Below, one piece after another: positions 47,101 to 62,100 of a stretch of 64,000 nt of DNA (position 1 is the first letter of the stretch; every line of letters starts with the position of its first letter). The notes beneath the pieces were generated by a model that saw nothing but the letters and a program-made list of their open reading frames with translations, did not search any database and was not told the origin of the DNA. Source of the DNA: Heliocidaris tuberculata (lineage: Eukaryota; Echinodermata; Echinoidea; Camarodonta; Echinometridae); assembly GCA_025618425.1 (NCBI GenBank), contig CM046833.1, forward strand, positions 5,724,356-5,788,355. The letters run 5' to 3'. The translations under genes were made by a program, and so were the position numbers.

Positions 47101-50100
47101 TTGATTTTCATTAAAATGGAACATCAATATCAGACATGTTTGTCATTACCTGACCTGAAGCATACCCCAAAATATATTGACGTTATTATACAATGCTTTT
47201 AATTTCCCGTACCTCGTACATGGTAATGTTGTCTGAGGTCCAGCATGTAAAACCCGACTATTAAGTATTTTCAAGAAACAGAGACAAGCTACTCGAACGT
47301 GCGCTTTTTTGCAATATCTAACATATTGAGGTAGTATTTACTAATTTTAAAAATTCCTAACCCTTTTTATATAAAAGAATATCTTCTTGGTACTTTTTAC
47401 TACGGACAAAGGGTGGACAAAATAAACAACTTCTCATTCTACACTTCACAATGGTTCTGGTAGTCAAAAGAATATCCATTCATCGTACAAAAATATGTTA
47501 AAAAATGTAAAACAGGTTTCACATGCATATTCATCTGTTCTGCTTATTTTTACAGAATAGCAGTGAAGGGATGTTCTTTTGACTACCAGAACCATTGTGA
47601 AGGATAGAATGAGGGGTTGTTCATTTTTTCCCCACTAAATTCCGATGTTCAATCCCATTTCAGTCGCAATTCTACAAAACTTTGCTCTCCAAAATAATTT
47701 CGAACCTCGCTCTAGGCTTATCAAATACATTCGTTTACGTTATTAACTACACAACCTTCTTCAATTTTTTTTAAAACCCAAACTGAAACAGCGTTTTTTC
47801 AAACATAGACAATAAATGTACAATGTACATACCTGACGCACTTCATCAATAATACAAAAAATGATTTATTCCTTATGTTTGATTTGGTGGGGGTGTATTT
47901 GTGAATTGGAACTGTATCCTCCTTGTTGCTGCGAATAAGTTTGCATATTAATTACTATACTTTGTTCAAATGCCTTCTGCTGTACAAGCCTCGTGCCCTT
48001 TTGAAAACTGTTATTTTATCTACTGTCATTATAACGCCATGCTGTTAATAATTGTTTTTACTTCTTATGGTTGAGTAATAAATTTGGAATCAAATGAAGT
48101 GAATTCAATGTTTTCCTAGAAAATCTTTCCTTTGAAGTTTATATAACATTACAACTATGAAATGGACTTTTATTTCAAAAATATTTTAAGGAAGCTGTAA
48201 TTTCTTATAAGTCCATTTACCCTTTTATAATGATTGTCAAAGATGCACATGAGAAAAACGAGAGAATATAAAATATCTTTTTAATATAATTTTTATAAAG
48301 CTGTAGGCTATGTGGTGAGCTGAAATGAAAAAAAAAGGAAAAGAGCCCAGTGCGTTTAACAATTGTAAGCTTTAATAATCATTCAAGTAACATAATAGGA
48401 AGTTTTTGTGAAACTAACCATGCTCACAGCTTAAAGGAGTTCCAGTCCATTCACCCTGCGTGTCACATAGTCTCATGGTGTTCCCTCCTGTCCTGGTGTA
48501 TCCTGCTTTGCAAGTATGTTTGCACATCTTGCCCGTTGCATAAGGAGGCGAACAAGGTCCTGAGAGAGCGTGAGGCGGTGTTTCAATGGGAGGGCACTGT
48601 CGAGCTGGAGAAAGAAACGGAACACTGTGAAAACTAGTACCTCATCCCAAAGGAATTTTGACATTAACGATATTTTTTCAAATGCCACACAATATCCAGG
48701 CGGCGAAGTGGATATCGAACGGGAAATGGTGTGTGAGGCATACACCCCGCCCCTTCCGGATAAGATTTTGTTTTTCTTCTCTATAAAACCTAAGAATTTT
48801 ACTGGACTTCCTTGTTAAATTGCATGTATATATGTATATATGTATATCTACATATATGTATATTATTTTATTGGCGCAGCGACCAAAAATGAAAATTCTG
48901 CATTTCTAAAATTCAAGTTTTAAATTTTAAAAGCACCTTTAATTCCAAAGGCAAATTCAAATTTCGTCTTGAAGTTGACAAATTTCCTCTATTTTCCTAA
49001 TGGGTTAAGCAGCAAAGACAGTTTTCTTCTTGGCATTTCATAATTGTCTTCATTCATTATTTTTTATACATTTTTTCATCTTCCCGGAAAAAATCCCATG
49101 GGACGTGTATTCTGTTATGTTTTATGAATTAGAAATGCTTTGGGACTCTCCTTACAAGGACTGATGGTATGTCCAGCTTTCAACAATTATCTGTTGATAC
49201 CCAAAGTCGGCACCTGCTCATTATGACGACGCCGATTTTTAGATGCTGTCACGCCCGTTCTCTTGGTAAATTCCATCAGCTCCGCCTAGCGATAATCTTG
49301 ATAATGGCGCCGAGCTCTAGGATGTTCTCGGCTCTGACATGGATGTCATCTGCGCTTATGTGATAATTTACCTGTGCAAATTGTGTTGACGTCAAAGTCC
49401 CATGACCCAGACGCCTGGCAAAGAATAGCATCAGTTGAACGTTCGAAGCCTGGAAGACATTCGACATTACAGATATGCCCTGGTTGCAAGTCACAAGTTT
49501 CGTCAACAAAACCATTTTGAAAGGTCCGTGGACATTCTGTTACATGATCTATAGGAAAACAAAGGTAAAGTGACAAGCTAAAGATTACAGACCTAAAGTT
49601 TTAGAGCCAAGGAAACATTTCTTTCCTCTTCCTGGTCTTATGTCTTACACTAGTCTTGTATGTCAATTCGGGTCGCATTATTCGCCAAATCCATCATTTT
49701 CATTCTATTACTGTCCTGAATCCTGATCTAGGCTGCTTTAATATTATTAAGATAATCAAAGTTTCGGGCATGCTGTAAATAAGATTGAAGATTAAAGATT
49801 AATTTAGTTTTCTGTCCTATAACAGTGCAGTGTCAAGATAAAGATCTATCGAATGATGAAACAATCGCTAAACTGAACCCCAAACTAGAAGGAAAAAAAA
49901 GATTGTTGAGCATAATCGATTAGTAGTCACTATGTCATAGCTGACAACAATCTAAGTGCCTTTTGAAGACAAAGTTGGGCCTCATTCTTCTTTCTTTCTT
50001 TCTTTCTTTCTTTTTCGCTCATTACCCACAAAAGGCTACCTTACAAGATCGACTTCTAAGGTGTATCTTTGCCATGATGACACAATCTTTGAGTTCATGT

Positions 50101-53100
50101 GCCATTCGAGAAAAAAAACACCTTATGCACCTTACGCTGGCGAAATGGTGCAATGGACAAATGGGCAGAGAGGGGGTTTTTTATATATGAGACAAGAACT
50201 TAGAAGGCTTTCAAAATAAATTAAGGATATCATATTGATTGAAACAAGGTCATGTGAAAGCTTAGATACACTGGATCACTTTGAACATTGAAGCATTGAA
50301 GCAGGAAAGAGATTTCAACTTTTAAAAGGATTTTAGACTAAGGTAACACATTCATTTGGCTTGACCCACATTCATCAGCCCAAGCTTGGTACAAGGAGAT
50401 TTGACAACATATTTCAAAAACCCTGTTGCTCATTCATCCGTGGAAGAAAAGACATAAATGAGATACCACTGGACAGAAATCAAGTTACTCCTCACTATGA
50501 AATAACTTTCAAGATCACATTGGTTATAACTTACCAATTAGAAGCTATCAAAGTTGGGTATCCTTTTTTGATACGCACTGTATACATATATTTACATGTA
50601 CATGTATTATATAATTTTTCTATGATATCGAACAAACGTAAAGACAGGCAGATAAAGAGACACCCAATTTCTATATTTGAAAAAAAATGGAACTTTCTTC
50701 AAGATAAACGTGAAATGCATCGATCTGCTTTTACAAAATGCTCGACGGACAACTCGATATAGACTAATACCAAGCATTTACACAACCCACACGTATCAAA
50801 AGCAGACGCGGGCAATCAATTAAGTTCGAACTACCAAAAACAAAGTCAGAGGTGTATAAATATTAATTCATCACCCTCACAATTGAAGCAGGTTACCTAG
50901 CCTGATAAAAATAGGCCTAAATTTAAGCCGGGATTGCTTCTAAGCTGCTCTCCCTTTACGTACACCCTCTACCACAGTCTCTAGTTTAACTCTTTCAGTG
51001 CCGATGTCACATATATGTGACAGATAGACTTGTCATTTTTATTCACCAATTGCTCGACCACAGGAAACGTATATGGAGGTCAATGTATATCAAAATTTTG
51101 AGCATAAATTAAGCATTCTAAATATATGATTATAATTATATGCTAACATAGAATTATTTTTTTTTGATTGCAGATTTTTTAAAAGATATTGCCTTATTTC
51201 AACATTAAACAATAATAAACAAATGAGAAACCAAAAAATAATGGACAAAAAAGAAACTCAATGTAATTTTCAATAATTCTTATGCATAAAGTTGGGTAAA
51301 GTAATAATGTTTGGTATCATAAGAAATGGCAATAAATTTCCTGCAAGTTTTGTACACAATATTTAGATGGTTAATGAAGTGCAGATATTTGAAAAGTAAG
51401 CATTGATCACATTTTGGTAAAATTTTGAAGAGAGCTAAACCCCTTGGCACAGTAAGAGTTAAATTCTGTCATGTTTTGAGTTTTTATAGGCGATCATTTA
51501 CCAAATATAGACTTATTTACAGACTTCCCAGAAGCCTTGTATAATGCTATCGAGGTACAATAATTCATTATACACAATTTTAAAAAAAATCAAAAAATAG
51601 CAAGTGCTCCTGGGAAAATAAAAGTTGGTAAAAGTCGGGCAATCTTTCACAAACACTTACTACATGTATTTACCTACTACAAAGTAAAAGGCTAGTAAAG
51701 TGGGTAGATGTACTTAGGCAAATCGCTCTACAGGAAATTTTTGTCAAACAATATGGTTATTTTTCCAAAGCATGAGGTTATGCAATGGAAAAGACAGGTA
51801 CAAGTACAAGTTGCTGGGCAAATCACAATTAGGCAATCTTTGTCAAACAATTGGGTGTTGTTCTCCAAGTATTGAGTAAGCAACAATCGGCAAACGAATA
51901 TCGACTATATACCGAACCAACAGTTTTTAAAGTTTACCAAATTATTTGGCAAACAAAATATGAATTTGCATCGGATTTTTAGTTTGCATGTGGCTCGGGG
52001 TGGCCCAATTACTGTATCCATAAAAATCACAAATGTTTAAGGGTGAATAGGATAATATACTTGAAACAACTTGATACAAGAGAGATGTGCATGCGTTGGT
52101 GTACAGTAAGCAGTATGCATACTATCTGTCCTTAAGAAACCTTGGTTCGAAAATGAGTAACGTCTTTTGGATAGTCACGTTGAAGGTCGATCCCAAGGCT
52201 TAAATAATCTGATAAAGACATACTGTATAATTACACACAGACACAAACACGTGCGCACGCTCGCAAGTGGCAGGATGGGATGGGCAAGAGTAATAGGCAA
52301 AAAGAAAGACTTGAGGAATTGGCCAAATTGCAAAAATTTAAAAAAAAAATGATAGAGTGTCCATGATTTAATGTGTTTTATATCCAGATCTAAAAAGGAC
52401 TACATCTCATTATTTTAGTAGGATCTTTAGTTATTTTATTTTAAATAGTAGTTGATAGATTTAGATCCAGGAAAATGAATCGGCCATGCGAAAGAAATAC
52501 TTTCCTGGAACACAAGCTGTTCCATCGTTATTGAATCTGAATCCATCTGCACATGTGCACCTTCTAGCCAAGCCGGAAGGAAGGCAAAGTCCAGTGCAAC
52601 CTCCGTTACCAGTAGAACAAAGGTGGTTTCCTGAAACAAAAACAAAAAAAGAATGCTAAATGTTTTCGACTTGGATTAATGTGATTCGGGGGTCAACATG
52701 TTTGCACTTTTAGTCTGCATCCCTCCCCCCCCCCCCCCCCCAATAATAATAATTTGTGCGGTCATACGGGTAACTAGCTCTAGTATACACGGTGTAATCG
52801 CGATGTTAGAAAAATCACATCCCGTAAGAATTTTTCGGCGTTGTAGACAAAGCCCCAAAAGAAGATATATATATGTATTGTCTTAAACACGCAAGGTAAC
52901 ATCTAATATGATTCTTCAGAATTTCGCTCCAAGTCCAGTAAGAGCGTGAAACACAATTCTCTGTATTCACAGTATGGTACGCCACCTATATATGCCTCAG
53001 ATAGTTCAATTTTCAACCTCTGCGTGGGGTAGGCATCCAATCTAGGCTATTTCGGCAGCGTTGTTGCGCGGCTATTTTCACACTTTGTACGTTTGTCATC

Positions 53101-56100
53101 CATGGGTATTTTCTAAAAAAATAAAATAAAAAATGGAAGTGTAGTAAAACATTCTGATGCTTCACAGATTAAAGAAAAAAACTATGGCAATGAAAAGCGG
53201 AGGGAGCTTTCAACGAAAATTGTCCAAATAACGCAAGAAATCATGCGGCATGTATTGTTCACATTAAATATATTGCAGCTACATGTAGCCACGCAAAACC
53301 CTGAGATTTCCAACTTCCGGTTTCGTGATGTCCACTATTTCCCATGAGGCACTGCGGATTTCGGCCTGTCCTTTCAATTCAATTCAATTCAATTTATTTT
53401 CCACAGATGCCAAGCATATACATATAAAGAGAATACATGCAATAAAATACATGCATAAAATAAAAAGTAAACATGACTCTAAAAGTGAATCCATGTAAAG
53501 AATGTATGTTTTAAAAGAAAAACAGCAAATGCAGAGGGGGTAGTCAAAAAACCAACGATGATTTATATCAGGTGGAAGATGACTCGATAATATTGGCCCA
53601 CTGAAGGGTATTATTTTTTGTAGGAAAGAGGTCTTAGGTAAGGGTATATGAAAATCACTTGCATTTCTTGTAGCATACGAATGAATCGAAGAGTTAGATA
53701 CAAAAATATCATCAAAGACAGATGGAAAGTTATTGTGTTTATACTGAAACATGAATTGACCCAACTGCTTAATATATATAGAATTGACGTTTAAAATATT
53801 CATCTATTTAAATAGGGGGGCAGTTTGTGCTAGGTAAGATGATTTGGTTATCAAACGTAGGGCTTTCTTTTGAAGGACTAACAGTCTATTCCAAAGGGTC
53901 ACTGAGTAGCTACCCCAAGCAATATTTGCATAAGACAAGTAAGGAAGTAACAATGTCTTGTACAGATTGCATAATATTCGTAAAGGAAATAGTTTATGTA
54001 CAGCGTGCATGAAGAACACCGATTGCACTTGAAATCTTAGAGGCAATGTAATTAACATGACTTTTCCAGTTTAAACTTTCATCTATGTATATTCCTAAAA
54101 ATTTTGTTGAACATACTCTGGATAAATATTCGTCATTAAATTGCACGAGTAATTCATCACAGTCAAAATGAATATTTTATGACTTTAAACACCATATAAT
54201 TAGTTTTATTCATGTTCACCTTTTATTTATTAGCATAAACCCAGCCAGAAACCTTCTCCGATTCTATCTTTAAATCTCTATTCAAATGCTGATCAGATTT
54301 ACCAGACAAAAACATATTTGTGTCATCGGCAAATAAGATAAATGTAAGTTTACTGGAAACATAATGAAGATCATTGGTGAATAATAAAAAACAATGGGGG
54401 ACCAAAGATACTCCCTTGAGGAATTCCGGTTGTAATATTACATAAATGAGAAGAATGCTGATCAATAAACAACAAATTGTTTACGATTATTCAGATAATT
54501 ATCAAACCAATTCAGAGGAATGCCTCTAATGCCATAAAATGAGAGTTTTTGTAACAAAAATGAATGATTCACAGTTTCACACTATCAAAAGCCTTTGAAA
54601 GATCAAGAAAAATACCACCCGATGGGTGGCGCACCGTTTTGCCAAGAATTAAATCACGGTTAAAAGGCTAAAATTCATCAGATATTGACGAACAGTTAAA
54701 GATGCAAACAAATCCCGATTCAATGCTCCCTTCCATGTTATATAAAAATCCTCCGAAATAATCTTATGACTCGTAACAGCCAGCTGAAATATTAAAGCAT
54801 AAAATGCACAGGATTGTGCATTATACTATAGTTAGGAGCACTTGCAAATAATAGCAACAGTTTTTCACACAATAGCACCTAAAAATCCTACATGGTCCAA
54901 TGCTGGAACATAAGTGACATAATAGCAATCGCTATAATTTGAAAGGTTGTGAAGTGATATTGTGTAACATAAATTTTGTGTCATTGACCATTATTATTAT
55001 TATTATTATTATTAAGTATTTGGCGTCACCTGTGCCTGGGAGGGGAAAAGCGAACCGAATCACTGTAACCCTCGGGTCTCTCCTCCCGATATAACTGATT
55101 GGGATGTGCAGGTGTACCACTACATCGGGGTTTCCCCCTACTCTTATTCGAGGAGTGTAGTGGGTTCTTAACGTGCAAAGGTGGTGACTTATGACATTTT
55201 AAGAACAGGACTTAAGATATTGTTTCTACTTCATATCATGTCTACACAGAATCGAAATTCAAATAATACCTGATGGCAGAGTATCGCTGGAGACCATGTA
55301 TATGCCATTTGGTCTAAGGTAATCATTGGGTCCTACTGTCACGTTGCCTTCTCCAGTGTATTTGTCCACCTTGAGGACGCTCTGCACACTCCAGTCCGTC
55401 CAATAAATAAACTGACCAAGAACAGCCACATCGAAGGCATGGAGGTCACGTCCGAAAGCAAGGACAAGACGGCGGTGGCGACCGTAAAAATCAGCCGTCT
55501 CAAGTCGCTCGAGACCACCATCACACCAGTACAGCCGATTACCTGATAGAAAGGCAGTTCGATCCAGAGATATAGGTCGAGTTAAATGAACTATCGTAAT
55601 TTTTATGGCATCGTTTTTCACCCATATGCTTTTTCTTTCTTTCTTATAACGTATGATCTGTATATGCATGCTTCAAACTTTCCAAAGCCTTGGCTTCACG
55701 AGAGGTTTATTAAGAAATATTCAGAAGCTGTTGATTTTTTTTCAAAAATTAGTCTCACCAACAAAGCTCTCCTTATAGGCAAGGGTACTTTAGTTTACTT
55801 TTACGCGGACCTATTCAATATCATATAGAGTAAATCCAGCTTATGATGAAGTTCCCCAAGACATCATACCAATGAAAATTTTCGAATGAAAGCAAGAGAG
55901 CTACATGATGCCAAAAGTGTAAGAAAGAATGAAAACAAAATGAACATCAGCAGGAAAAAACAGCAGAGGTTACACTGCAAAGATTGCGATAGATATCAAA
56001 TAGCAAAATAATTCATTTCTAAGGGCATAGGGATACATAGGCGCTTTTTTACCGTAATAATCGATAGTGAGTCCGTTTGGCCATATGAGGGAACCAGACA

Positions 56101-59100
56101 CAATGGCTGATCGCTTGGTTCCGTCCATGTAGGCTCGTTCAATCATTGCATTTTCACCCCAGTCTGTCCAAAACATCGTCCTGGGTTATTAGACACAAAA
56201 AAATATTTCAAGTGATCTAATCACCCCTATATACAATTTACAGTCAAAGATAGCACTTTTAAATGCTGAGAGAAATTGCGTGGATAAATCGGAATTGTCT
56301 TAAATCTGTTATCCAGATATTATTAGTGAAAATACCGACCAGCTGGCAATCAATTGAACTGAGAAGAAGATACTCTTAAATTTGATTTTAGGTATATTTT
56401 ACTGACGATTAAGATATCTGAGAACTGGGAATGCTATTAGAAACAGTGGCGTATGGCCACCTCCTCCAACTTGAAGGCGAAGCATCCCAAGGGGAATCAA
56501 TAAACCTTGAAATCAGTCTACGTAAGTTAGGCGGCTCTAATACGATACAACACGCCCCCCCCCCCTCCCCCCCCCCCCCCCCCCCGTTATGGTTAATGGT
56601 TTCTGAGAATGCCTATTTTGAATGATGAAATAGATTTAGCTCACAATCTACAGCACAGCAAGGATACCACATTAATATGCAATATCACACTGCCATGCAG
56701 ACTTTTATTAGTCACATTCACACGAAGGAAGTTAAACTTTTATTAGTCACATTCACACGAAGGAAGCTAAACTTAAGTTTATTTTGTAACTGCAAAACTT
56801 TAAGTTGTCTTGTAGTTATCTTGTAGGTTCAGACCGTATGAACGGACTAGTAGTTTCGAAACTTTAAGTTTACTTTTAGTTCTAGAACCACAAGCGAGCT
56901 TGTAGTTAAGGCCGATACTCCGTCGCAGTTAACGACCGTGCGGACAGAATAAACCTAAGTTTAGCAAACTCCTTTTTCACCATGACCTCTTTGTTCATGT
57001 TAAAGGATGATCGCTCGACTTGTAATCTCAGAACAACGAGCGTCGTTGTTTCGGGCCCATGTGAACCTTCGTCGTTGTTAGTGCGTCGTTGTTTCATAAC
57101 TTAAAGTTTCGAAATCTCAAGTCCCGTACGAACGCAGCTAATATCAGGTCTGATATCCAATACCCTTTCACTGGATGCAAAACAATGGCTCTGGGCTTGG
57201 ACAAGCCTCGAATCAGTGTTTTGTGGTTTGAGCCATCAAGATGAGACACAGAGAGGGTCTGGGTGTCCACGTCAGTCCAATAGAGAAGCCTAGATATGGA
57301 GTCTACAGCAATGCCATCGGGGTCTGAAACAAGGGGGAAATAGCAAGCGTTGTAGGTAGTGGACTTTAATTTCTCTCAAGGTTTTGTAGAAATGTCATTA
57401 TGAAAATTTGAAAGATTTACTTTCTGGACTTTTGAGATTCCTTTCCTCTATTGCAAAGGTTTACTAGCAGGATGGCATCTTATTCAGTTTATCACAGTCG
57501 ATTGTCTTTAATGGCAGCGAGGTCGACCAAAAAACATTTTTTTAATAGAATAATTTTTTTTTAATATGTCTGATCTTACAAGGCGCCGCTGGAATTCAGC
57601 TATATACTGCTAAGGGTAAAAATGTTCTCAAGGATTTATGAAGGTATAAGCAGAATAACTGTATTATGCATTACAACTGACAGAGGGACAACTCATATAT
57701 TTACCACAAATTCTTTCTCTTTTTTCTTGTGTGACGTTTTATTGCAATTTTTTTTTCTCTTTTTGCATTTGTAGGGTGGGACGCGAAAATTCTCAAAGAT
57801 TCAAAGTAGGCCTCGAAAAATTTCTAAGAGCCAAAAGTGGGCCTCGAATTAACAAGAAAGGCTTGGAAGCGCTGTTCTTATGGATTACAGTAAATTACAT
57901 ATAAAATAATATCTTTAAACATTAGCTGGCCATGCTATCGTAATACAGTATTTTATTGTATCCCTTGAAATGTGAATTTTATATTTCATCTAGTGTATTT
58001 TGATGACGAAATAACAGTTTTTAATGCGTTTTTTTTTCCTCGCTCGCTTCGCCAGCTTGTAAAATTTAGAAACTGGAAAGACGATATTCGCGTAGGCGTC
58101 GTCAACCTATAGTTGTGATCTTTGCTAAAGAGCAAACTTACGTTCAACACCATTCCTAGCAATGACCTGGTAGTTTTTGCCGTTTAAAGAGGCGCGGCTC
58201 AGCGTCTTTGACATAACATCAGTCCAGTAGACTTTCTTCTCGATGGGGTCAAAGGTAACGGCTACTGGATTCTTAATGTTCGGAAGGTATAAGGCTTGTG
58301 GTTTCAACGTGGACTGCAGGTCTACCTGAAAGATGGCCCTTCGGTATGTGTCGGTTACTAGGAAGAAGTTGTCTTGAACAAGATCTATCAAATGTACGAA
58401 GGGGACAGATATACAAAAGGAAAAGTAGAGAAAAGCAAAAACATATTTCATAAGTGGCGGATAGGCATTAGGCGATAGAGAATACCCTGGCTATTTGCTA
58501 AGCGGACTGAATTGTGCAATTAGGTATGCATATTCAGGGTATGTAATTATCGTGATTATCAAGCAAAAATAGGGGGGAATAAATTTGTAAAACCAAAAGC
58601 CTCCTTCGATCGTTTTGTGGATGAGGATTGGACAGTGGTCGGGGTAAACGTAATGTTTCGAATGTGTGCATGGGTGGGTGCGTGAGTCTGTGTTTGTTTT
58701 CATAAATAAAAAAAAAACACTGCATAACTGTCTTTGCACTAAACACGTTAATCTTGCATAACCGTTAAAAAATGCCAGAAATCATGATCAAAAATAAAGT
58801 TCACAAAAGTTGTAAAAGATCGGCATGTGTTTCTAATCTGCAAAAATATCTTACAGCCGCCAGTCTAACCAGCACATCCATTAAGCTGGATGAACGTAAA
58901 CAAAACTGAAAATGAAGGGTCGCAAATAGTACCTGAAGCACAAGATCTTCCGTCGTGAGCTAAGTAGAATCCAAGAGTGCAATTACACACAAATCCACGT
59001 CGGTTATAAGATGAGCTCAGACACAGCTGGTCACAGCCTCCGTTCTGATAACGACATGGATCTTCAAAAAGAATAAGATTTGATGTTGCACGTAAGATAT

Positions 59101-62100
59101 TGTGGTCATGCCATTTTCTGAAATTTTTATCTACATTTTATCTACGTCGAGACAGACCATTATAATCATTATAGTCTGATAACAGACTGACTTAGTTTTT
59201 CCTCCGGCTCAAAGCCTACAAAATGCACTTTGTGCCGCACGAAGTCCACTTAATGTTCATTTAAGCTAAAAATACACCCCTGACAAAACCTTGTGCCGCG
59301 CCACGATACGACCGGTAACCTTCCGCTACTCTACGACATGTAAGATACGACCAGAAACCTTACGCCTCGCCAAAAAACGTAACAAATAATGTAACCATGG
59401 GATATCTGAAGTTAGGTTCCGAAAGCTATTACTACAGCCTAGCTGACAGCAGCTCTGTGAACACGGGATTGCTAAAAAGGTCACACATTATCTATTTATA
59501 CTGGGGTGATGAATAGATCATCCCCGTCCACTTCCAATATATTAGGGAGCATTCGATTTGCACATCGACTTAAGGCCACCGCACACCTTACGATCGGTCT
59601 GCGATCCGATTTCAGAAAAAAATGTAATATTATTTGACAAATCATTTAAAAACGAAAAATATTTTTGATTGAGGGTCTGAATTGTCATATAGATAGTAAA
59701 ATCGATGATACGGCCTTTGCCAAGTTTTCTCGTGGGTGGAAAGGCCAAGTCGGCTCCAAGTCGTAGTGACGTCACAAAAATCGTACGACTGCCTACGATT
59801 TGAAACTAATTTTTGCCTTATTCGCTGTAGAAAGCTGACAGCTCACCAAAACCCTATGTTTAGTATTCATAGTACTTTTCAGAACCTGAATAGGGTAGAT
59901 TTCATTTGTTAAAATGCCAATATTTAATGCCATAGCGATTATTTCACAAATCGGATCGCAGACCGATCGTAAGGTGTGCGGTGGCCTTAAGTCGACTGGT
60001 ACAAGATTAAGTGATTTTGAAGATTTGCGCATGCGTCACGTCGTCTCCCCCGTCCACTAGTCAGATCGACAACGCGTCCACCATGGTTTTGCCGTTCTCT
60101 CTAAAATGTGAACGTCGTTCTCCGCTATGACGTCGCATGAGGTGGAAAAAGGAATAAATAGGAAATGATATAAATAAAAGGTGATAGCATGAATTATAGA
60201 AATGCATATGAAAAGATGTGAGAAAGAGAAGATGAGAGAAGGAGAAGAACAATAATATATATATATATACAGAAGATAGACAGCAAAGAGAAATGAAGGG
60301 AGAAAACACAAAGAATAAAATAAGAACAGATAGAAAGAGAAGACAGATAAGAAAAGATAGAAAGAGAAATGAAAGGAGAAAAAGCAAAGAATAACGTAAG
60401 GAAAGAAATAAAGAGAATGAAATGAAAAAAAAACAACGAATAACATAAGGAAAGCTATAGAAAGTGAAATAAAGGGAGAAAAACAAAGAATAAGCTAAGG
60501 AAAGATATAGAATGAGAAATGAAAGCATAAAACACAAAGAATAACGTACAAAAAGATAAAAAGGAGACGTCATGCCGTTCTAGTTCACGTCGACTGAAAT
60601 CTAAAATATTTTTAATACTAGTCAACATAAGCAGCCGACGTGATTACGCTTCACCGGTCGACGTGGAAGCTGTCCACGACCACACGATCGAAAACTCCCT
60701 AATATTATGCGTGTCGTCGGCGGGGCGTATTGCAAGAGGTCTCACAAAAAGGGGTCTCACACGTGCGAGTTTCTGCTTCGCATGAAGAAGCGCCGCCGAT
60801 TCTGATTAATTTTCACTGTTTTTCATCAGTCTTCAGCTGAGCGTACCGTGTGAGGCTTAAAGTGTGAGACACCCCTAAACGGCTGGTCCGATCTCACCGA
60901 TAACGATAATTATCAAAAAAATATAGTGTGCACATAATTTACCGATAACGATAACTATAAAAGTAGTCAGACCTCACCGATTTTCGCAACGATAAAATCG
61001 TTTTTTGAAAAGTTTGAAAGTTCGGTTTATTTTACCTGACTGCTAAGAAAACAGGGGACCGACGGCTTTAAGTCCTCTCCGAGGGACTTTGTAATGAGGA
61101 TTAATGCCCTACCAAAGTTGGGTTCGAACCCGAGTCCTCCAGTAACGAGACCACTGCTCTACCATTGAGCCATCGCGCTTTTTCTGTCGATTAAACACTA
61201 AGGACACTGCCCCCATATCTTCTTCTGCCAATGACGTCACATCAAAGGAGTGCAATTAGTGGCTCACAGAATTTATAGTTGAGATCTGTCCTAAGAAAAT
61301 TGATGGCCTATATACCTATTTCAACGAGATGATAAAATCGTTGGGGCAGGCTCATTAGAATAAGTCGCTGACTTCTGACCTACAAGGATTTTCAAAGCCT
61401 TTTAGACGACTATGCAAGAGGGTAGCGTTTTGGGAACGATTTATCGTTATAGATGTCGTCATCGTTATTCTTGATGTCTGACCAGCTTTTGATATCATGG
61501 ACACATATTTACACAGCCGACAGTGAAGGGTCCATATATGAATGTTTGACAAAGCAACAAGTCTGCCTATCATATCCATAAATCATTGTAATCCTTCGAG
61601 GTTAATAACTCTTTCTGGGTATAAAATGTGCATCTAGAATACATTCATTCAGCAGTGAGTCCCTGGGACAAATCGAGGCAGATCTCACTACATGATTTGC
61701 TTACGGTTCATGATCCTCTGACGGGTGTCCGCGTAGGTTGTAATGCCTAGCATACGTTCCCCTGCAGGACGATACGCTAATACTTCCTGTCCAGTATAGC
61801 GATTAGCTGCGTAGAGACCACTGCCCTCTCCGACTTCCGTCCATAGAATGTAATCCTAAGTTAAACAATTAGAATTGAAATACAACTTATTTTTCAATTA
61901 ATTGTTTCTCTTTTTTGGCCATACCATGTACACGATATGGTACCCCCTTCTTTCTTAGCCCAATTCCCAAACGCATAAATATACAAACTTTGGTGCGTCT
62001 AAAGAGCACCCCTCTATTTCAAAATCCTCGACCTACTACTACAAGCCAGGACATTATTTTTCATAAACCGAATGCAAACATTCACTCCTTTCCTCCCCCT

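Noticed and set aside
61110..61182. Functional tRNA-Thr gene
   Set aside because: Boxes are present but the anticodon and acceptor stems do not pair, and a SINE body follows.
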